Origin: Lachnospiraceae bacterium MD308
GTDB taxonomy: Bacteria > Bacillota > Clostridia > Lachnospirales > Lachnospiraceae
Direction: 5' to 3'
Assembly: GCA_000403475.2 (NCBI GenBank)
Contig: KE159796.1
Location: 591,736-655,735 of the forward strand
DNA: 64,000 bases
In this document: positions 1 to 9,950 of the stretch, piece after piece
How positions within the stretch are numbered: position 1 is the stretch's first letter
How the letters are laid out: the number at the start of each line of letters is the position of its first letter
Program-made: the position numbers and the translations under genes
The notes under the pieces: model-generated
Database searches by the model: none
What the model was told of the DNA's origin: nothing
Seen by the model: the letters and a program-made list of their open reading frames with translations, nothing else

Positions 1-921
1 AGCCTGTTTACCATCGCCGCCGCAGCCAAAGAGCTTGGCGTGCGCGCCTGTCTGTGCTATGAGATTTCCGACCGGGACGGTATGGAGAAAGCGAGAGAGG
101 CGGTGGCGGAGAATGCGGAGTTTATACGCTATGCCATAAAGGACGATACAGATATGTTAGCAGGCATGATGGGGATGCACACTCAGTTTACCCTTTCCGA
201 TGAGACGATGGAGCTTGCCGCAGCAAGCAAGCCGGACGGGGTGGGTTATCATATCCATGTGGCGGAAGGCATCGAGGATTTGTATGACTGTCTGAAAAAG
301 TACGGGAAGCGGATTGTTGACAGGCTGTACGATATGGACATATTGGGAGAAAATACGTTGTTAGGGCACTGCATCTACATCAATCCTCATGAGATGGAGC
401 TGATTAAAAGTACGGATACTATGGTGGTACATAATCCGGAGTCGAATATGGGCAATGCCTGCGGATGCCCGCCGACGATGGAACTGGTAAGGAGAGGAAT
501 CTTGACGGGCCTTGGCACAGATGGATACACCCACGATATGACAGAGTCTTACAAGGTGGCAAATGTGCTCCACAAGCATCATTTGTGTGATACGAATGCA
601 GCGTGGGGCGAGGTGCCGAAGATGCTGTTTGAGAACAACGCGGCGATTGCGAACCGTTATTTTAAAGCCCCTCTTGGGGTATTAAAAGAAGGCGCGGCAG
701 CAGATGTCATCGTGGCAGACTACAATCCGCCGACACCGATGGACGGGAGCAATTTAAACGGACATATTCTGTTCGGCATGACAGGAAGAGATGTGGTAAC
801 CACTATCGGAAACGGCAGTGTGCTGATGAAAGACAGGGATGTAAAGGTTGCGGATGTAGATGAAGTTATGGCAAAATGCAGGGAAGAATCTGCAAAGCTT
901 TGGAAGAGTATAAACGGATAA
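1..921 (+). CDS. ssnA: SsnA-type amidohydrolase, 3' part (5' end outside window)
   Basis: The reading frame is open from base 1 and has no true start here, so the gene begins upstream. This is the C-terminal two thirds or so of an amidohydrolase of the SsnA/guanine deaminase-like group. Metal-site residues are visible: HIHVAEG, then LLGHCIYIN, then the late Asp in LGTDGYTHD. The tail ADVIVADYNPPTPMDGSN is typical of the small beta domain of this superfamily. SsnA is commonly encoded with ygfK, hydA and xanthine dehydrogenase genes in anaerobic purine-degradation clusters, and the same neighbours follow here. The substrate is not proven; deamination or ring opening of a purine-derived heterocycle is inferred from context. 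Confidence 0.9.
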   Translation, partial: SLFTIAAAAKELGVRACLCYEISDRDGMEKAREAVAENAEFIRYAIKDDTDMLAGMMGMHTQFTLSDETMELAAASKPDGVGYHIHVAEGIEDLYDCLKKYGKRIVDRLYDMDILGENTLLGHCIYINPHEMELIKSTDTMVVHNPESNMGNACGCPPTMELVRRGILTGLGTDGYTHDMTESYKVANVLHKHHLCDTNAAWGEVPKMLFENNAAIANRYFKAPLGVLKEGAAADVIVADYNPPTPMDGSNLNGHILFGMTGRDVVTTIGNGSVLMKDRDVKVADVDEVMAKCREESAKLWKSING

Positions 922-940
922 CCGACGGAGGAAATAAATT

Positions 941-3919
941 ATGAGTGATATTATGACATGTATGCCCTTTTCAAAGCTCCTTGACTGGATAAGGACGGAG
1001 CATAAAAAAAGGGGAAGTGTATTTGGGGCGAGATACCCTTACAGAGCAGATGAAAGAAACGCTCAGAAGATCTTCGGGCGAAGCCTCGAGACGCCGATTG
1101 GACCGGCGGCGGGTCCTAACAGCCAGCTTGCCCAGAATATTGCGGCGGCTTACTACGCCGGGAGCCGGTTCTTTGAGCTTAAGACTGTGCAGGTCATGGA
1201 CGGCGCTGAACTTGCGGCCTGTGTAAATAAGCCTTGCATCAAGGCGGATGATGAGTGCTATAACTGCGAGTGGTCCACAGAGCTTTACGTGCCCCAGGCG
1301 CAGGAGGAGTATATTAAGGCGTGGTTTCTTCTCGCATTTATGGCAAAGGAGTATGGTCTTGGCAGTATGACGGGATTCCAGTTCAACATCAGTGTAGGAT
1401 ATGATTTGGCGGGCATCAAGTCGGAAAAGATCGATACCTTTATCGAGAATATGAAAAATGCAGAGCAGACGGATACGTTCAGAAAATGCAGGGAAATACT
1501 TCTTGCCCATGCGGATGAATTCACTCATGTGACGAGAGAGGATATTGAGAGTATTTCTCCGCAGATATGCAATTCCGCGACGATCTCTACGCTTCACGGC
1601 TGCCCGCCGAAGGAGATTGAGAGTATTGCCGACTATCTGTTGAAAGAGAAGAAGATGCATACCTTTATCAAGTGCAACCCGACGCTTCTGGGATATGAGT
1701 TCGCCAGGGAGACTTTGGATAAGATGGGTTATGATTATATTGCATTTGGAAGATTCCATTTTGAAGATGATCTGCAGTATAAGGATGCGGTTCCTATGCT
1801 TGAGCGGCTGATGAAGCTGTCGGGAGAGCTGGGACTTGAGTTCGGCGTTAAGATAACGAATACCTTCCCGGTGGATGTAAAGGCGGGAGAGCTGCCAAGT
1901 GAGGAGATGTATATGTCCGGGAAATCTCTGTATCCATTGTCAATTGCCCTGGCGGCGAAGCTTGCCAGAGAGTTTTCAGGAAAGCTTCGGATTGCGTATT
2001 CCGGCGGGGCAGATGCCTTTAACATTCAGAGAATTGTAGGCGCGGGCGTATGGCCGGTGACGGTGGCGACGACGATCCTAAAGCCCGGCGGATACCAGCG
2101 ATTAAAGCAGATGGCGGAAAAGATTGATTCGACAGGCGTAAAGCCCTTTGACGGCATCGATACAGAGAAGCTTAAAGATGTGGCAAAGCTGGCGGTGACT
2201 GATAAACATCATGTGAAGCCTGCAAAACTTCCGATATCCAGGAAGACGAAAGAAAAAGTACCGCTTCTTGACTGTCACACGGCTCCCTGTGAGGACGCCT
2301 GCCCGATTCATCAGGATATTGCCGCATATATGCGCCTGTCCGGGGAGGGGATGTATGAGGAAGTCCTGAGGGTTATTCTTGAGCGAAATGCCCTGCCATT
2401 TATTACCGGCACTATTTGCGCCCACGGCTGTCAGAGCCATTGTACCAGGAATTTTTATGAGACTCCGGTTGAAATTCGGGATACAAAGCTTCGGTGTGCA
2501 AAGGAGGCGTTTGACAGTGTCATCGGTGACGTAAAGCCGGAAGGAGACTGCGGTCGGAAAGCGGCAGTCATCGGCGGCGGACCGTCCGGTATGGCGGCGG
2601 CTTACTACCTTGCGAAGATGGGCGTGAGTGTAACGCTCTATGAGAAACGGGAAAAGCTCGGGGGGATTGTGAGTGCGGTAATTCCGGATTTTCGAATTGA
2701 CGACAGTGTGATTGCAAAAGATGCAGCCCTCCTTGAAAAGCTGGGGGTAACGATCCGGTACAATGAAAAGGCTCCGGCAGTGAAAGAGCTGCGGGCACAG
2801 TATGACGATGTGATTGTGGCAGTGGGTGCTTACGAGAGAAGCGAGCTTGTGCTGGAAGGAAAAAAGGCTTATAATGCATTGGAGTTTTTAGAGGATTTCA
2901 ACCGTACGAAAGGCAGCGTTGACTTAGGAAAGAATGTAGTAGTTATCGGCGGCGGGAATACGGCGATGGATACGGCGAGAGCGGCAAAGCGCTGCAAGGG
3001 AGTAGAGCATGTCTATCTTGTATACCGCAGGACGAAGCGCTATATGCCGGCAGACGAGCACGAGCTTTTGCTGGCGCTTACAGACGGCGTGGAGTTTGAA
3101 GAGCTGCTTGCGCCGGTTAAGGTGGAAGACGGCAAACTTCTCTGCAATGTGCTGGCGCTTACTGAGACGGATGCATCCGGAAGAGCCGGTGTGACGGCCG
3201 TCGGAGAGACGAAGTGGGTTCCGGCGGACACGGTTATCGCAGCGGTGGGAGAGAAAGTTCCGGGAAGCTTTTATACTGCAAATGGAATCCATGTGGATGA
3301 AAAGGGCCGCCCGCTTGTGAATGAACATCTGGAGACGAACCTTGAGGGCGTCTATGTCATCGGCGACGGACTGTACGGGCCATCCCTTGTGGTGAAAGGC
3401 ATGGCAGAGGCTATGAAGGCAGCGGAGGCTGTTATCGGGAGAAAAGTGTCAGAGAAGCTCCATGAGGGCGCGAAAAGGCAGGAAGTATATGGACGGAAAG
3501 GGATTCTTGCAGAGCCGGGGGAGAAAAAGGAGGCGAAGCGCTGCCTGAGCTGCTCGACGGTATGTGAAAACTGTGTAGACGTGTGTCCGAACCGGGCCAA
3601 TGTAGAAATCAATGTTCCCGGTATGGCAAAGACCCAGATCATCCATGTAGATTACATGTGCAACGAGTGCGGAAACTGCAGGAGTTTCTGCCCGTACACG
3701 AGCGCGCCTTACCTTGACAAATTTACTTTATTTGCCGGTGAAGCGGATATGGCAGACAGCAGGAACGAAGGCTTTGTGATTCTTGACAGAGAGAAGGTAA
3801 GCTGCAAGGTAAGATACCTGGGTGAGGAATTCTTATGGGAGAAGGGACAGGAAGGAAAGCTTCCAAAGGGCCTTGAAAAATTGATGGAGACAGTGTGCAA
3901 AGATTATACATACCTGTAA
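941..3919 (+). CDS. ygfK: YgfK-type iron-sulfur flavoprotein oxidoreductase (putative selenate reductase subunit family)
   Basis: 992 aa, starting 7 bases after a GGAGG site. The order of parts resembles dihydropyrimidine dehydrogenase. An N-terminal FMN barrel-like region (to about residue 420) is followed by a Cys-rich segment with CHTAPCEDACPIHQ and CAHGCQSHC. Next comes an FAD/NAD(P) region with GGGPSGMAAAYYLA and a second nucleotide fold VVVIGGGNTAMD. The C-terminal iron-sulfur region has CSTVCENCVDVCP and CNECGNCRSFCP. The E. coli YgfK name refers to selenate reduction, but in gut anaerobes the gene belongs to the purine-degradation cluster, where it probably moves electrons to reduce a purine intermediate. 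It lies between ssnA and hydA on one strand. Family identity is firm; the reaction is inferred. Confidence 0.92.
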   Translation: MSDIMTCMPFSKLLDWIRTEHKKRGSVFGARYPYRADERNAQKIFGRSLETPIGPAAGPNSQLAQNIAAAYYAGSRFFELKTVQVMDGAELAACVNKPCIKADDECYNCEWSTELYVPQAQEEYIKAWFLLAFMAKEYGLGSMTGFQFNISVGYDLAGIKSEKIDTFIENMKNAEQTDTFRKCREILLAHADEFTHVTREDIESISPQICNSATISTLHGCPPKEIESIADYLLKEKKMHTFIKCNPTLLGYEFARETLDKMGYDYIAFGRFHFEDDLQYKDAVPMLERLMKLSGELGLEFGVKITNTFPVDVKAGELPSEEMYMSGKSLYPLSIALAAKLAREFSGKLRIAYSGGADAFNIQRIVGAGVWPVTVATTILKPGGYQRLKQMAEKIDSTGVKPFDGIDTEKLKDVAKLAVTDKHHVKPAKLPISRKTKEKVPLLDCHTAPCEDACPIHQDIAAYMRLSGEGMYEEVLRVILERNALPFITGTICAHGCQSHCTRNFYETPVEIRDTKLRCAKEAFDSVIGDVKPEGDCGRKAAVIGGGPSGMAAAYYLAKMGVSVTLYEKREKLGGIVSAVIPDFRIDDSVIAKDAALLEKLGVTIRYNEKAPAVKELRAQYDDVIVAVGAYERSELVLEGKKAYNALEFLEDFNRTKGSVDLGKNVVVIGGGNTAMDTARAAKRCKGVEHVYLVYRRTKRYMPADEHELLLALTDGVEFEELLAPVKVEDGKLLCNVLALTETDASGRAGVTAVGETKWVPADTVIAAVGEKVPGSFYTANGIHVDEKGRPLVNEHLETNLEGVYVIGDGLYGPSLVVKGMAEAMKAAEAVIGRKVSEKLHEGAKRQEVYGRKGILAEPGEKKEAKRCLSCSTVCENCVDVCPNRANVEINVPGMAKTQIIHVDYMCNECGNCRSFCPYTSAPYLDKFTLFAGEADMADSRNEGFVILDREKVSCKVRYLGEEFLWEKGQEGKLPKGLEKLMETVCKDYTYL

Positions 3920-3983
3920 TATTTTACGGAAATTGTATGTGAGAGTTCATATTGATAAAGACAGAGAAAGAGGGTTCTGACGG

Positions 3984-5366
3984 ATGAGACAGTTATTTCA
4001 GGGCGGCATCGTAGTGAGCGGTGACGGGCAAAGAAAAGCAGATGTGCTGACGGAGGATGAAAAGATTATCGGGGTGGAGAGCCGTATCGAGGCTGTGGAT
4101 GCAGAGATTGTAGATATAACGGGAAAATATCTGTTTCCGGGATTTATCGATGGGCATACCCATATGGATCTGGAGGTTTCCGACACGGTGACTGCCGACG
4201 GATTTGATACCGGCACAAAAGCTGAGATATCCGGAGGGACCACTTGCATCGTAGACTTTGCAACCCAGAACAGAGGGGAAAGCCTGGCTTATGCATTAGC
4301 ACGCTGGCATAAAAAGGCAGATGGAAAGGCGAGCTGCGACTATGCTTTCCATCTGGCGCTCTCTGACTGGAATGAGTCGGTAAAAGAGGAGCTTTGGTCG
4401 GCGGTGAAAGGCGGAATTCGTTCTTTTAAATTGTATACCACCTATGATGGGATGGTGGTGGATGATCAGGCAATCTATGAGATACTTACCTGCTTGAAGG
4501 AATTAGGCGGGATTGCGGGGGTACACTGCGAGAATAAGGGCATCATTGATGCGCGTCTTGACGCACTTCTTAAGAAAAAGGGGGAGCGAAAGGACGTGGC
4601 GGATTACCCGGGGACGAGGCCGGCTGGTGCCGAGGCCGAGGCGGTGAGCAGGATTCTTAAAATCGCGGCATGTGTGGACACACCGGTAATCATCGTCCAC
4701 TTAAGTTCAAAAGAAGGGTACGAAGAGATCTGCCGGGCAAGGGAGAGAGGGCAGACGGTGTATGTAGAGACTTGTCCGCAGTATCTTTTGCTGGACGAGA
4801 GCAGATATAAGGGTGCAGATGCCAGAAAATATATGATCGCACCTCCGCTTCGGACGAAGGAGGATCAGGCGGTCTTGTGGAAGGCGTTAGCCGAAGGTGA
4901 GATTCAGACGGTAGCCACTGACCACTGCAGTTTTACGGAGGCACAAAAGGATATGGGGGCAGAGGACTTTGCAAGGACGCCTTGCGGGATGCCGGGCGGG
5001 GAAGAACGTCCGGCACTTATGTATCATTTTGGTGTGGGGGAAGGAAGGATTTCCCCGGAGCAGATGTGCGCATATCTTTCAGAGAACGCAGCAAAGCTCT
5101 ATCATCTGTATCCGAAAAAGGGCGTGATTGCTCCGGGGAGCGATGCGGATCTTGTGGTGTGGAACCCGGATATAACCTGGACTCTTTTAAAAGAGACCCA
5201 GCAGTCGGAGGCTGACTACTGTCCTTTTGAGGGGACTATCCTTAGAGGAAGGGCCGAGGCTGTGTATTTAAGAGGAAAACTGACAGCAAAAAACGGTGCG
5301 GTTATAAATCCCTGCCAGGGACAGTATGTGAAAGCCGGCCATGAAAGGTTAGGTGACGAAGCATGA
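3984..5366 (+). CDS. hydA: Dihydropyrimidinase / D-hydantoinase-type cyclic amidohydrolase
   Basis: 460 aa, the usual length for the family. The binuclear metal site is complete: His58 and His60 in GFIDGHTHMD, the carboxylatable Lys149 in RSFKLYTTYD, His181 in GVHCEN, His239 in IIVHLSSKEG and Asp313 in VATDHCSF. The enzyme hydrolyses cyclic amides such as dihydropyrimidines and hydantoins in the cytosol. In this cluster it probably opens a reduced purine-derived ring. The stop codon overlaps the start of yqeB by four bases (ATGA), so translation is probably coupled. Confidence 0.93.
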   Translation: MRQLFQGGIVVSGDGQRKADVLTEDEKIIGVESRIEAVDAEIVDITGKYLFPGFIDGHTHMDLEVSDTVTADGFDTGTKAEISGGTTCIVDFATQNRGESLAYALARWHKKADGKASCDYAFHLALSDWNESVKEELWSAVKGGIRSFKLYTTYDGMVVDDQAIYEILTCLKELGGIAGVHCENKGIIDARLDALLKKKGERKDVADYPGTRPAGAEAEAVSRILKIAACVDTPVIIVHLSSKEGYEEICRARERGQTVYVETCPQYLLLDESRYKGADARKYMIAPPLRTKEDQAVLWKALAEGEIQTVATDHCSFTEAQKDMGAEDFARTPCGMPGGEERPALMYHFGVGEGRISPEQMCAYLSENAAKLYHLYPKKGVIAPGSDADLVVWNPDITWTLLKETQQSEADYCPFEGTILRGRAEAVYLRGKLTAKNGAVINPCQGQYVKAGHERLGDEA

Positions 5367-6172
5367 GAATACTGATAAAAGGCGCCGGCGATCTGGCGTC
5401 CGGGGCAGCTTATGAGCTCTGGCTTGCCGGCCATGAAGTGTTGATGACAGAGATTAAAGTGCCTTTAACTGTCCGGAGAGGCGTGTCATTTTCAAGGGCC
5501 GTCTATGAGGGACGGGCGAAGGTAGAGCGGGCGGAAGGTGTCCTTGTGCGCAATCTATCCGAAATACTTTTTGAGATAGAGAACGGCAGTATCCCGGTGC
5601 TGGTGGATGAACGGGCCGAGATTAAAAAGGAATATCGGCCGGATGTGCTGGTAGATGCTATAATGGCGAAGAAAAATACGGGGACGCACATAGAGGATGC
5701 GCCGCTTGTCATCGGGCTGGGACCGGGCTTTTGTGCCGGGACGGACTGTCATTATGTCATTGAGACGCTGCGGGGAAGAACCCTTGGCCGGGTCTATGCC
5801 CAGGGATGTGCAAAGCCCGATACCGGTGTGCCGGGCGAGGTGGGAGGCTATACGGCAGAGAGGCTCCTTCGGGCATCGGCGGACGGCGAATTCGTGCCGG
5901 TGGTCCAAATCGGCGACATTGTAGAAAAGGGGCAGCTCGTGGCACTGTGCGAAGGAGTTCCTGTATATGCCGGGCTGTCTGGTATTGTGCGGGGGATGCT
6001 TACCCCGGGCGTATTTGTGACAAAGGGATTGAAGATTGGGGACATTGATTCCAGGAAGCTTGTGAAAAGCTGTTATACCATATCGGATAAAGCAAGGCGG
6101 GTAGGAAGAGGTGTTCTTGAAGCGATAGAGCTTAAGCAGCAGGAGGGCCAGCGGATGGCAGCCTGTGAATGA
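5363..6172 (+). CDS. yqeB: YqeB, accessory protein of selenium-dependent molybdenum hydroxylases
   Basis: 269 aa with an N-terminal Rossmann-like start (IKGAGDLASGAAYEL) and the conserved VIGLGPGFCAGTDCHYVIET segment. It matches the EF2563/YqeB family, which occurs with selD and selenium-dependent molybdenum hydroxylases and is thought to help mature their labile selenium cofactor. It overlaps hydA by four bases and is followed 12 bases later by the xanthine dehydrogenase gene, so the enzyme and its maturation factor are co-expressed. The exact biochemical role of the family is unknown. Confidence 0.88.
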   Translation: MRILIKGAGDLASGAAYELWLAGHEVLMTEIKVPLTVRRGVSFSRAVYEGRAKVERAEGVLVRNLSEILFEIENGSIPVLVDERAEIKKEYRPDVLVDAIMAKKNTGTHIEDAPLVIGLGPGFCAGTDCHYVIETLRGRTLGRVYAQGCAKPDTGVPGEVGGYTAERLLRASADGEFVPVVQIGDIVEKGQLVALCEGVPVYAGLSGIVRGMLTPGVFVTKGLKIGDIDSRKLVKSCYTISDKARRVGRGVLEAIELKQQEGQRMAACE

Positions 6173-6184
6173 GGAGATGAAAAA

Positions 6185-8773
6185 TTGGGAATTTATACAT
6201 TGAAGGTGAATGGAAGAGAAGTTTCCACAAAGAAAAAGCAGAGTCTGCTTCGATTCCTCAGAGATGAACTCCGGCTGACTTCCGTGAAGGACGGATGCAG
6301 CCAGGGTGCCTGCGGGGCATGTACAGTCATTATCGATGGTGAGACTGTGAAGGCGTGTGTGCCGACCACTGACAGGCTTGAGGGGAAGGAGATTCTTACG
6401 GTTGAAGGGCTAAGTGAGTGGGAAAGAAAAGTATTTACCTACGCCTACGGCGAAGCGGGGGCGGTACAGTGTGGTTTTTGCATCCCGGGGATGGTGCTGT
6501 GTACGAAGGCGCTGCTCGATAAGAATACAGAGCCGTCCGAGGAGGAGATTCGGTATGCCCTGAGAAACAATTACTGCCGCTGTACAGGATATGTGAAGAT
6601 CATTGCGGCGGTAAAGCTTGCGGCGAGAATTATGAGAGAGGGCGTTATACCTGAGAGAAGCTGTGACGACTGGAAGATTGGTTCCAGAGTGCACCGGCTC
6701 GATGTGGAGGAGAAGGTGTTGGGATACGGGAAATACCCGGATGATTTCTATCTGGAGGGCATGTGCTATGGGTCGGCGCTTCGAAGCAAATATCCACGGG
6801 CAAGAGTCCTGTCTGTTGATACAAAGGAAGCCAAGGCGCTGCCGGGGGTGATAGCCGTACTGACTGCGGAGGATATCCCCGGCGAGAATAAAATCGGGCA
6901 TCTCAAGCATGACCAGTATACGATGATTCCTGTGGGCGGGCTGACGCATTACCTTGGAGACGCCGTCGCTCTTGTGGCAGCAGAGGATCTTGAGACTTTA
7001 GAGAAGGCAAAGAAGCTGATTAAAGTAGAGTACGAGGTGCTTTTGGCCATACATAGCATAGAAGAGGCAAAAGCATCAGGTGCGCCGAAGGTATTTGACG
7101 AGGAGGAGTCTAATGTACTCGCTCACAAGCACGTAAGCCGGGGCAATGCCGGGGAAGCCATCAGCAAGTCCGCACATGTGCTTACAGAACACTTTGAAAC
7201 GCCCTGGACGGAGCATGCATTTTTGGAGCCGGAATGTGCGGTTGCATATCGGGATGAAGATGGGGATATCAGGATAATCTCCACCGACCAGTCGACATAC
7301 TGTACCTTCCATGAGTGCGGGATGCTTCTTGGGACAGATAAGATTAAAGTGGAAAATGCATTGGTAGGCGGCGGCTTCGGCGGCAAGGAGGACATGACTG
7401 TGCAGCACCATGCGGCGCTCCTTGCGTGGCACACAAACCGCCCGGTGAAGGTGAGGCTTACCAGGGCAGAGTCCCTTTTAATCCATCCGAAACGCCATCC
7501 CTTTGTGATGGATGTGACGGTGGGCTGCGATGAGAACGGGAAGATTATGGGAGTAAAGGCAAAGGTGGAATCGGACACCGGGGCGTTTGCTTCATTAGGC
7601 GGTCCGGTGTTGGAGCGTGCCTGCACGCATGCAGCGGGACCTTACGCCTATGAGAATTTTGAGATTGAGGGAACTGCTTATTATACGAATAATCCTCCGG
7701 CGGGGGCTTTCCGGGGCTTTGGGGTGACGCAGACTTGTTTTGCTACAGAGATGCTTCTCAACATGATGGCCGATAAGGTTGGCATTACGCCTTGGGAGAT
7801 TCGCTACCGCAACGCGATCCGGCCGGGGGGAGTGCTGCCAAACGGCCAGATTGTGGATGATTCTACAGGGCTTGTGGAGACGTTGGAGGCGGTGAAGGAG
7901 GAGTACGACAAAGCGTTGGCGGCAGGAAAACCGGTAGGAATCGGCAGCGCCATGAAAAATGCGGGGGTTGGCGTTGGAATTCCGGATTGGGGGCGCGTGA
8001 AGCTTATCGTGAAAGAGGATAAAAAGCTCCATATCTATTCGGGTGCTTCCTGTATCGGCCAGGGCCTTGGAACCGTACTTGTGCAGATGGTGGTGACGAA
8101 CACGGACCTTTCCAGAGATGATATTGTCTACGAGCGGAGTAATACGTGGATTGCGCCGGACTCCGGCACCACATCCGGGTCGCGCCAGACTTTGGTGACG
8201 GGGGAAGCATGCCGGAGAGCCTGTGAGAAGTTGATGGAGGCAAAGGCAGACGGAAAGACATTGGAGGATCTTAAGGGACAGGAGTTTTACGGGGAATATC
8301 TGGCAAAAACAGACCCCTTAGGGGCCAATGTGCCGAATCCCGTCTCGCATGTGGCTTACGGCTATGCCACCCAGATGTGTATTTTGGATAAAAAGACCGG
8401 GAAGGTGGAGAAGCTTGTAGCGGCTCATGATGTGGGAAAGGCGGTGAACCCATTGTCCTGCGAGGGACAGATTGAAGGCGGAGTAGTCATGTCCATGGGC
8501 TATGCGCTGCAGGAGAGCTATCCCATCGATGAGAACTGTAAACCGACGGAGAAATACGGCGCGCTAAGACTGCTCCGCGCCCATGAGATTCCGGAGATTG
8601 AACCGATTGTCATCGATAAGCCGGGACTTAAAGCAGCCTGCGGCGCAATCGGTATCGGGGAGATTACATCTATTCCTACAGCTCCGGCAATCGCAGACGC
8701 CTATTACCGCCTGGACGGAGAGAGGCGCTATAGTCTGCCGATCTTTGGAACACCGTATGAAAGAGAGGGATAA
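6185..8773 (+). CDS. Selenium-dependent xanthine dehydrogenase (fused 2Fe-2S and molybdopterin subunits)
   Basis: 862 aa. TTG is chosen as start because GAGGAG ends 8 bases upstream and the protein then begins MGIYTLKVNGR. Residues 1-160 are a CoxS-type domain: a plant-type 2Fe-2S site (Cys38, 43, 46, 58) and a second one in CGFCIPGM and NYCRCTGY. From about residue 165 on is the molybdopterin-binding subunit with GGGFGGKED, GAFRGFGVTQ and the catalytic Glu region GAIGIGEIT. No FAD domain is present, which fits the fused selenium-dependent type that passes electrons to a separate iron-sulfur partner; the next gene encodes four ferredoxin clusters. Likely reaction: hydroxylation of hypoxanthine or xanthine, or the reverse with urate. 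Selenium dependence rests on the adjacent yqeB and yqeC. Confidence 0.9.
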   Translation: MGIYTLKVNGREVSTKKKQSLLRFLRDELRLTSVKDGCSQGACGACTVIIDGETVKACVPTTDRLEGKEILTVEGLSEWERKVFTYAYGEAGAVQCGFCIPGMVLCTKALLDKNTEPSEEEIRYALRNNYCRCTGYVKIIAAVKLAARIMREGVIPERSCDDWKIGSRVHRLDVEEKVLGYGKYPDDFYLEGMCYGSALRSKYPRARVLSVDTKEAKALPGVIAVLTAEDIPGENKIGHLKHDQYTMIPVGGLTHYLGDAVALVAAEDLETLEKAKKLIKVEYEVLLAIHSIEEAKASGAPKVFDEEESNVLAHKHVSRGNAGEAISKSAHVLTEHFETPWTEHAFLEPECAVAYRDEDGDIRIISTDQSTYCTFHECGMLLGTDKIKVENALVGGGFGGKEDMTVQHHAALLAWHTNRPVKVRLTRAESLLIHPKRHPFVMDVTVGCDENGKIMGVKAKVESDTGAFASLGGPVLERACTHAAGPYAYENFEIEGTAYYTNNPPAGAFRGFGVTQTCFATEMLLNMMADKVGITPWEIRYRNAIRPGGVLPNGQIVDDSTGLVETLEAVKEEYDKALAAGKPVGIGSAMKNAGVGVGIPDWGRVKLIVKEDKKLHIYSGASCIGQGLGTVLVQMVVTNTDLSRDDIVYERSNTWIAPDSGTTSGSRQTLVTGEACRRACEKLMEAKADGKTLEDLKGQEFYGEYLAKTDPLGANVPNPVSHVAYGYATQMCILDKKTGKVEKLVAAHDVGKAVNPLSCEGQIEGGVVMSMGYALQESYPIDENCKPTEKYGALRLLRAHEIPEIEPIVIDKPGLKAACGAIGIGEITSIPTAPAIADAYYRLDGERRYSLPIFGTPYEREG

Positions 8774-8776
8774 AGG

Positions 8777-9250
8777 ATGGCAGTGAAGAAAAGATTCCCT
8801 TACCGCGCCGCCCTGGCAGCATGTCAGGGGCAGTGCGGTGCAAAAGAGACAACGTGCAGTTATGGATGCATGGGCTGCGGGAAATGCGAGACAGCCTGTA
8901 AATTCGGCGCCATATCCATTACGGGAGGTACCGCTTTGGTGGACGAAGAAAAGTGTATGGGCTGCGGGAAATGCGTCGGAGAATGTCCCCGGGGAATTAT
9001 CCGCATCCATGAATGTGCCGGCTATATTGTGGTAAAATGCTCCAACCGGGATAAAGGCAAGGAAGCGCTAGTCTGTCCCACAAGCTGTATCGGCTGCGGA
9101 ATGTGTGAGCGGGTGTGTACGGCAGAGGCGGTGAAGGTGATTGACAATCTGGCGGTGATTGACGAGACGCGCTGCCTTGGCTGCGGCATGTGTGCAGTAA
9201 AGTGCCCCAGGCACGCTATTATAGATGTGCGGGGGATATTGACATCGTAA
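8777..9250 (+). CDS. Polyferredoxin with four 4Fe-4S clusters
   Basis: 157 aa, starting three bases after the xanthine dehydrogenase stop. Four CxxCxxCxxxC motifs are visible: GCMGCGKCETACK, CMGCGKCVGECP, CIGCGMCERVCT and CLGCGMCAVKCP, plus a Cys-rich N-terminus. It resembles the ferredoxin part of RnfB-like proteins. It is probably the electron carrier that serves the upstream FAD-less xanthine dehydrogenase or YgfK. The partner assignment comes from gene order only. Confidence 0.88.
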   Translation: MAVKKRFPYRAALAACQGQCGAKETTCSYGCMGCGKCETACKFGAISITGGTALVDEEKCMGCGKCVGECPRGIIRIHECAGYIVVKCSNRDKGKEALVCPTSCIGCGMCERVCTAEAVKVIDNLAVIDETRCLGCGMCAVKCPRHAIIDVRGILTS

Positions 9251-9293
9251 TTGCGGTCAGCGTGTATGTGAAAAAGCGGAAGCGGGTGAAAAT

Positions 9294-9908
9294 ATGGGAA
9301 CATTATGTGAAGCATTAAAAATAGATATAAGAAAACATCGGCTTATTGCATTTGTAGGAGCCGGTGGAAAGACTACGCTGATCTATGAGCTGGCAAGAGA
9401 GCTTCGCAGTATGGGATATTCTGTAGCGGTGACGACAACAACCCATATGGGCGAAAAAGGGCGGTACGGCTTTGTGCCGATTGGCGTTCCCTGCGGACAG
9501 GGAAAGATAAAAGGGAGCTCTCCTTTAGCGCCAAAGAAGCTTCTTGCGGAGTATGATGTTGTCTTGACGGAAGCAGACGGCAGCCGCCGTCTGCCCTTCA
9601 AGGTGCCGGATGTCCATGAACCGGTGCTCCCCGAGGGAGTGCACCTTGTTGTTGGCATAGCAGGAGCATCGGCGGTAGGAGGGACATTTGCAGAAAAGTG
9701 CTGCAGGTATCCCGTGGCCTGTAAACATTTTTCCTGCGAGCCATCTGAAAAAATTGAACTGCGTCATCTGGTAGAGGCCCTCGACGCTCCGTGGGGGCAG
9801 AAAAAAGGCGTTGTATGTGATTACCGCCGGGTCATTGGACAGGGAGACATTTTGTCACAAAGGGTTGGATGGACAACAGCAAAAGGATATGCTATACTTA
9901 ATTCCTAA
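9294..9908 (+). CDS. yqeC: YqeC, putative selenium-dependent hydroxylase accessory ATPase
   Basis: 204 aa with a P-loop GAGGKTT at residues 22-28, then VTTTTHMG and VLTEADGSRRLPFK. These features fit the YqeC family, found with YqeB and SelD next to selenium-dependent molybdenum hydroxylases and believed to act in maturation of the selenium-containing cofactor. It ends the first half of the cluster; the next gene downstream is an unrelated AT-rich insert. Family call is good; mechanism is unknown. Confidence 0.85.
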   Translation: MGTLCEALKIDIRKHRLIAFVGAGGKTTLIYELARELRSMGYSVAVTTTTHMGEKGRYGFVPIGVPCGQGKIKGSSPLAPKKLLAEYDVVLTEADGSRRLPFKVPDVHEPVLPEGVHLVVGIAGASAVGGTFAEKCCRYPVACKHFSCEPSEKIELRHLVEALDAPWGQKKGVVCDYRRVIGQGDILSQRVGWTTAKGYAILNS

Positions 9909-9950
9909 ATAAGCTGATTATTAGTAATCGGGAAGCTGCGGAGGTATCTC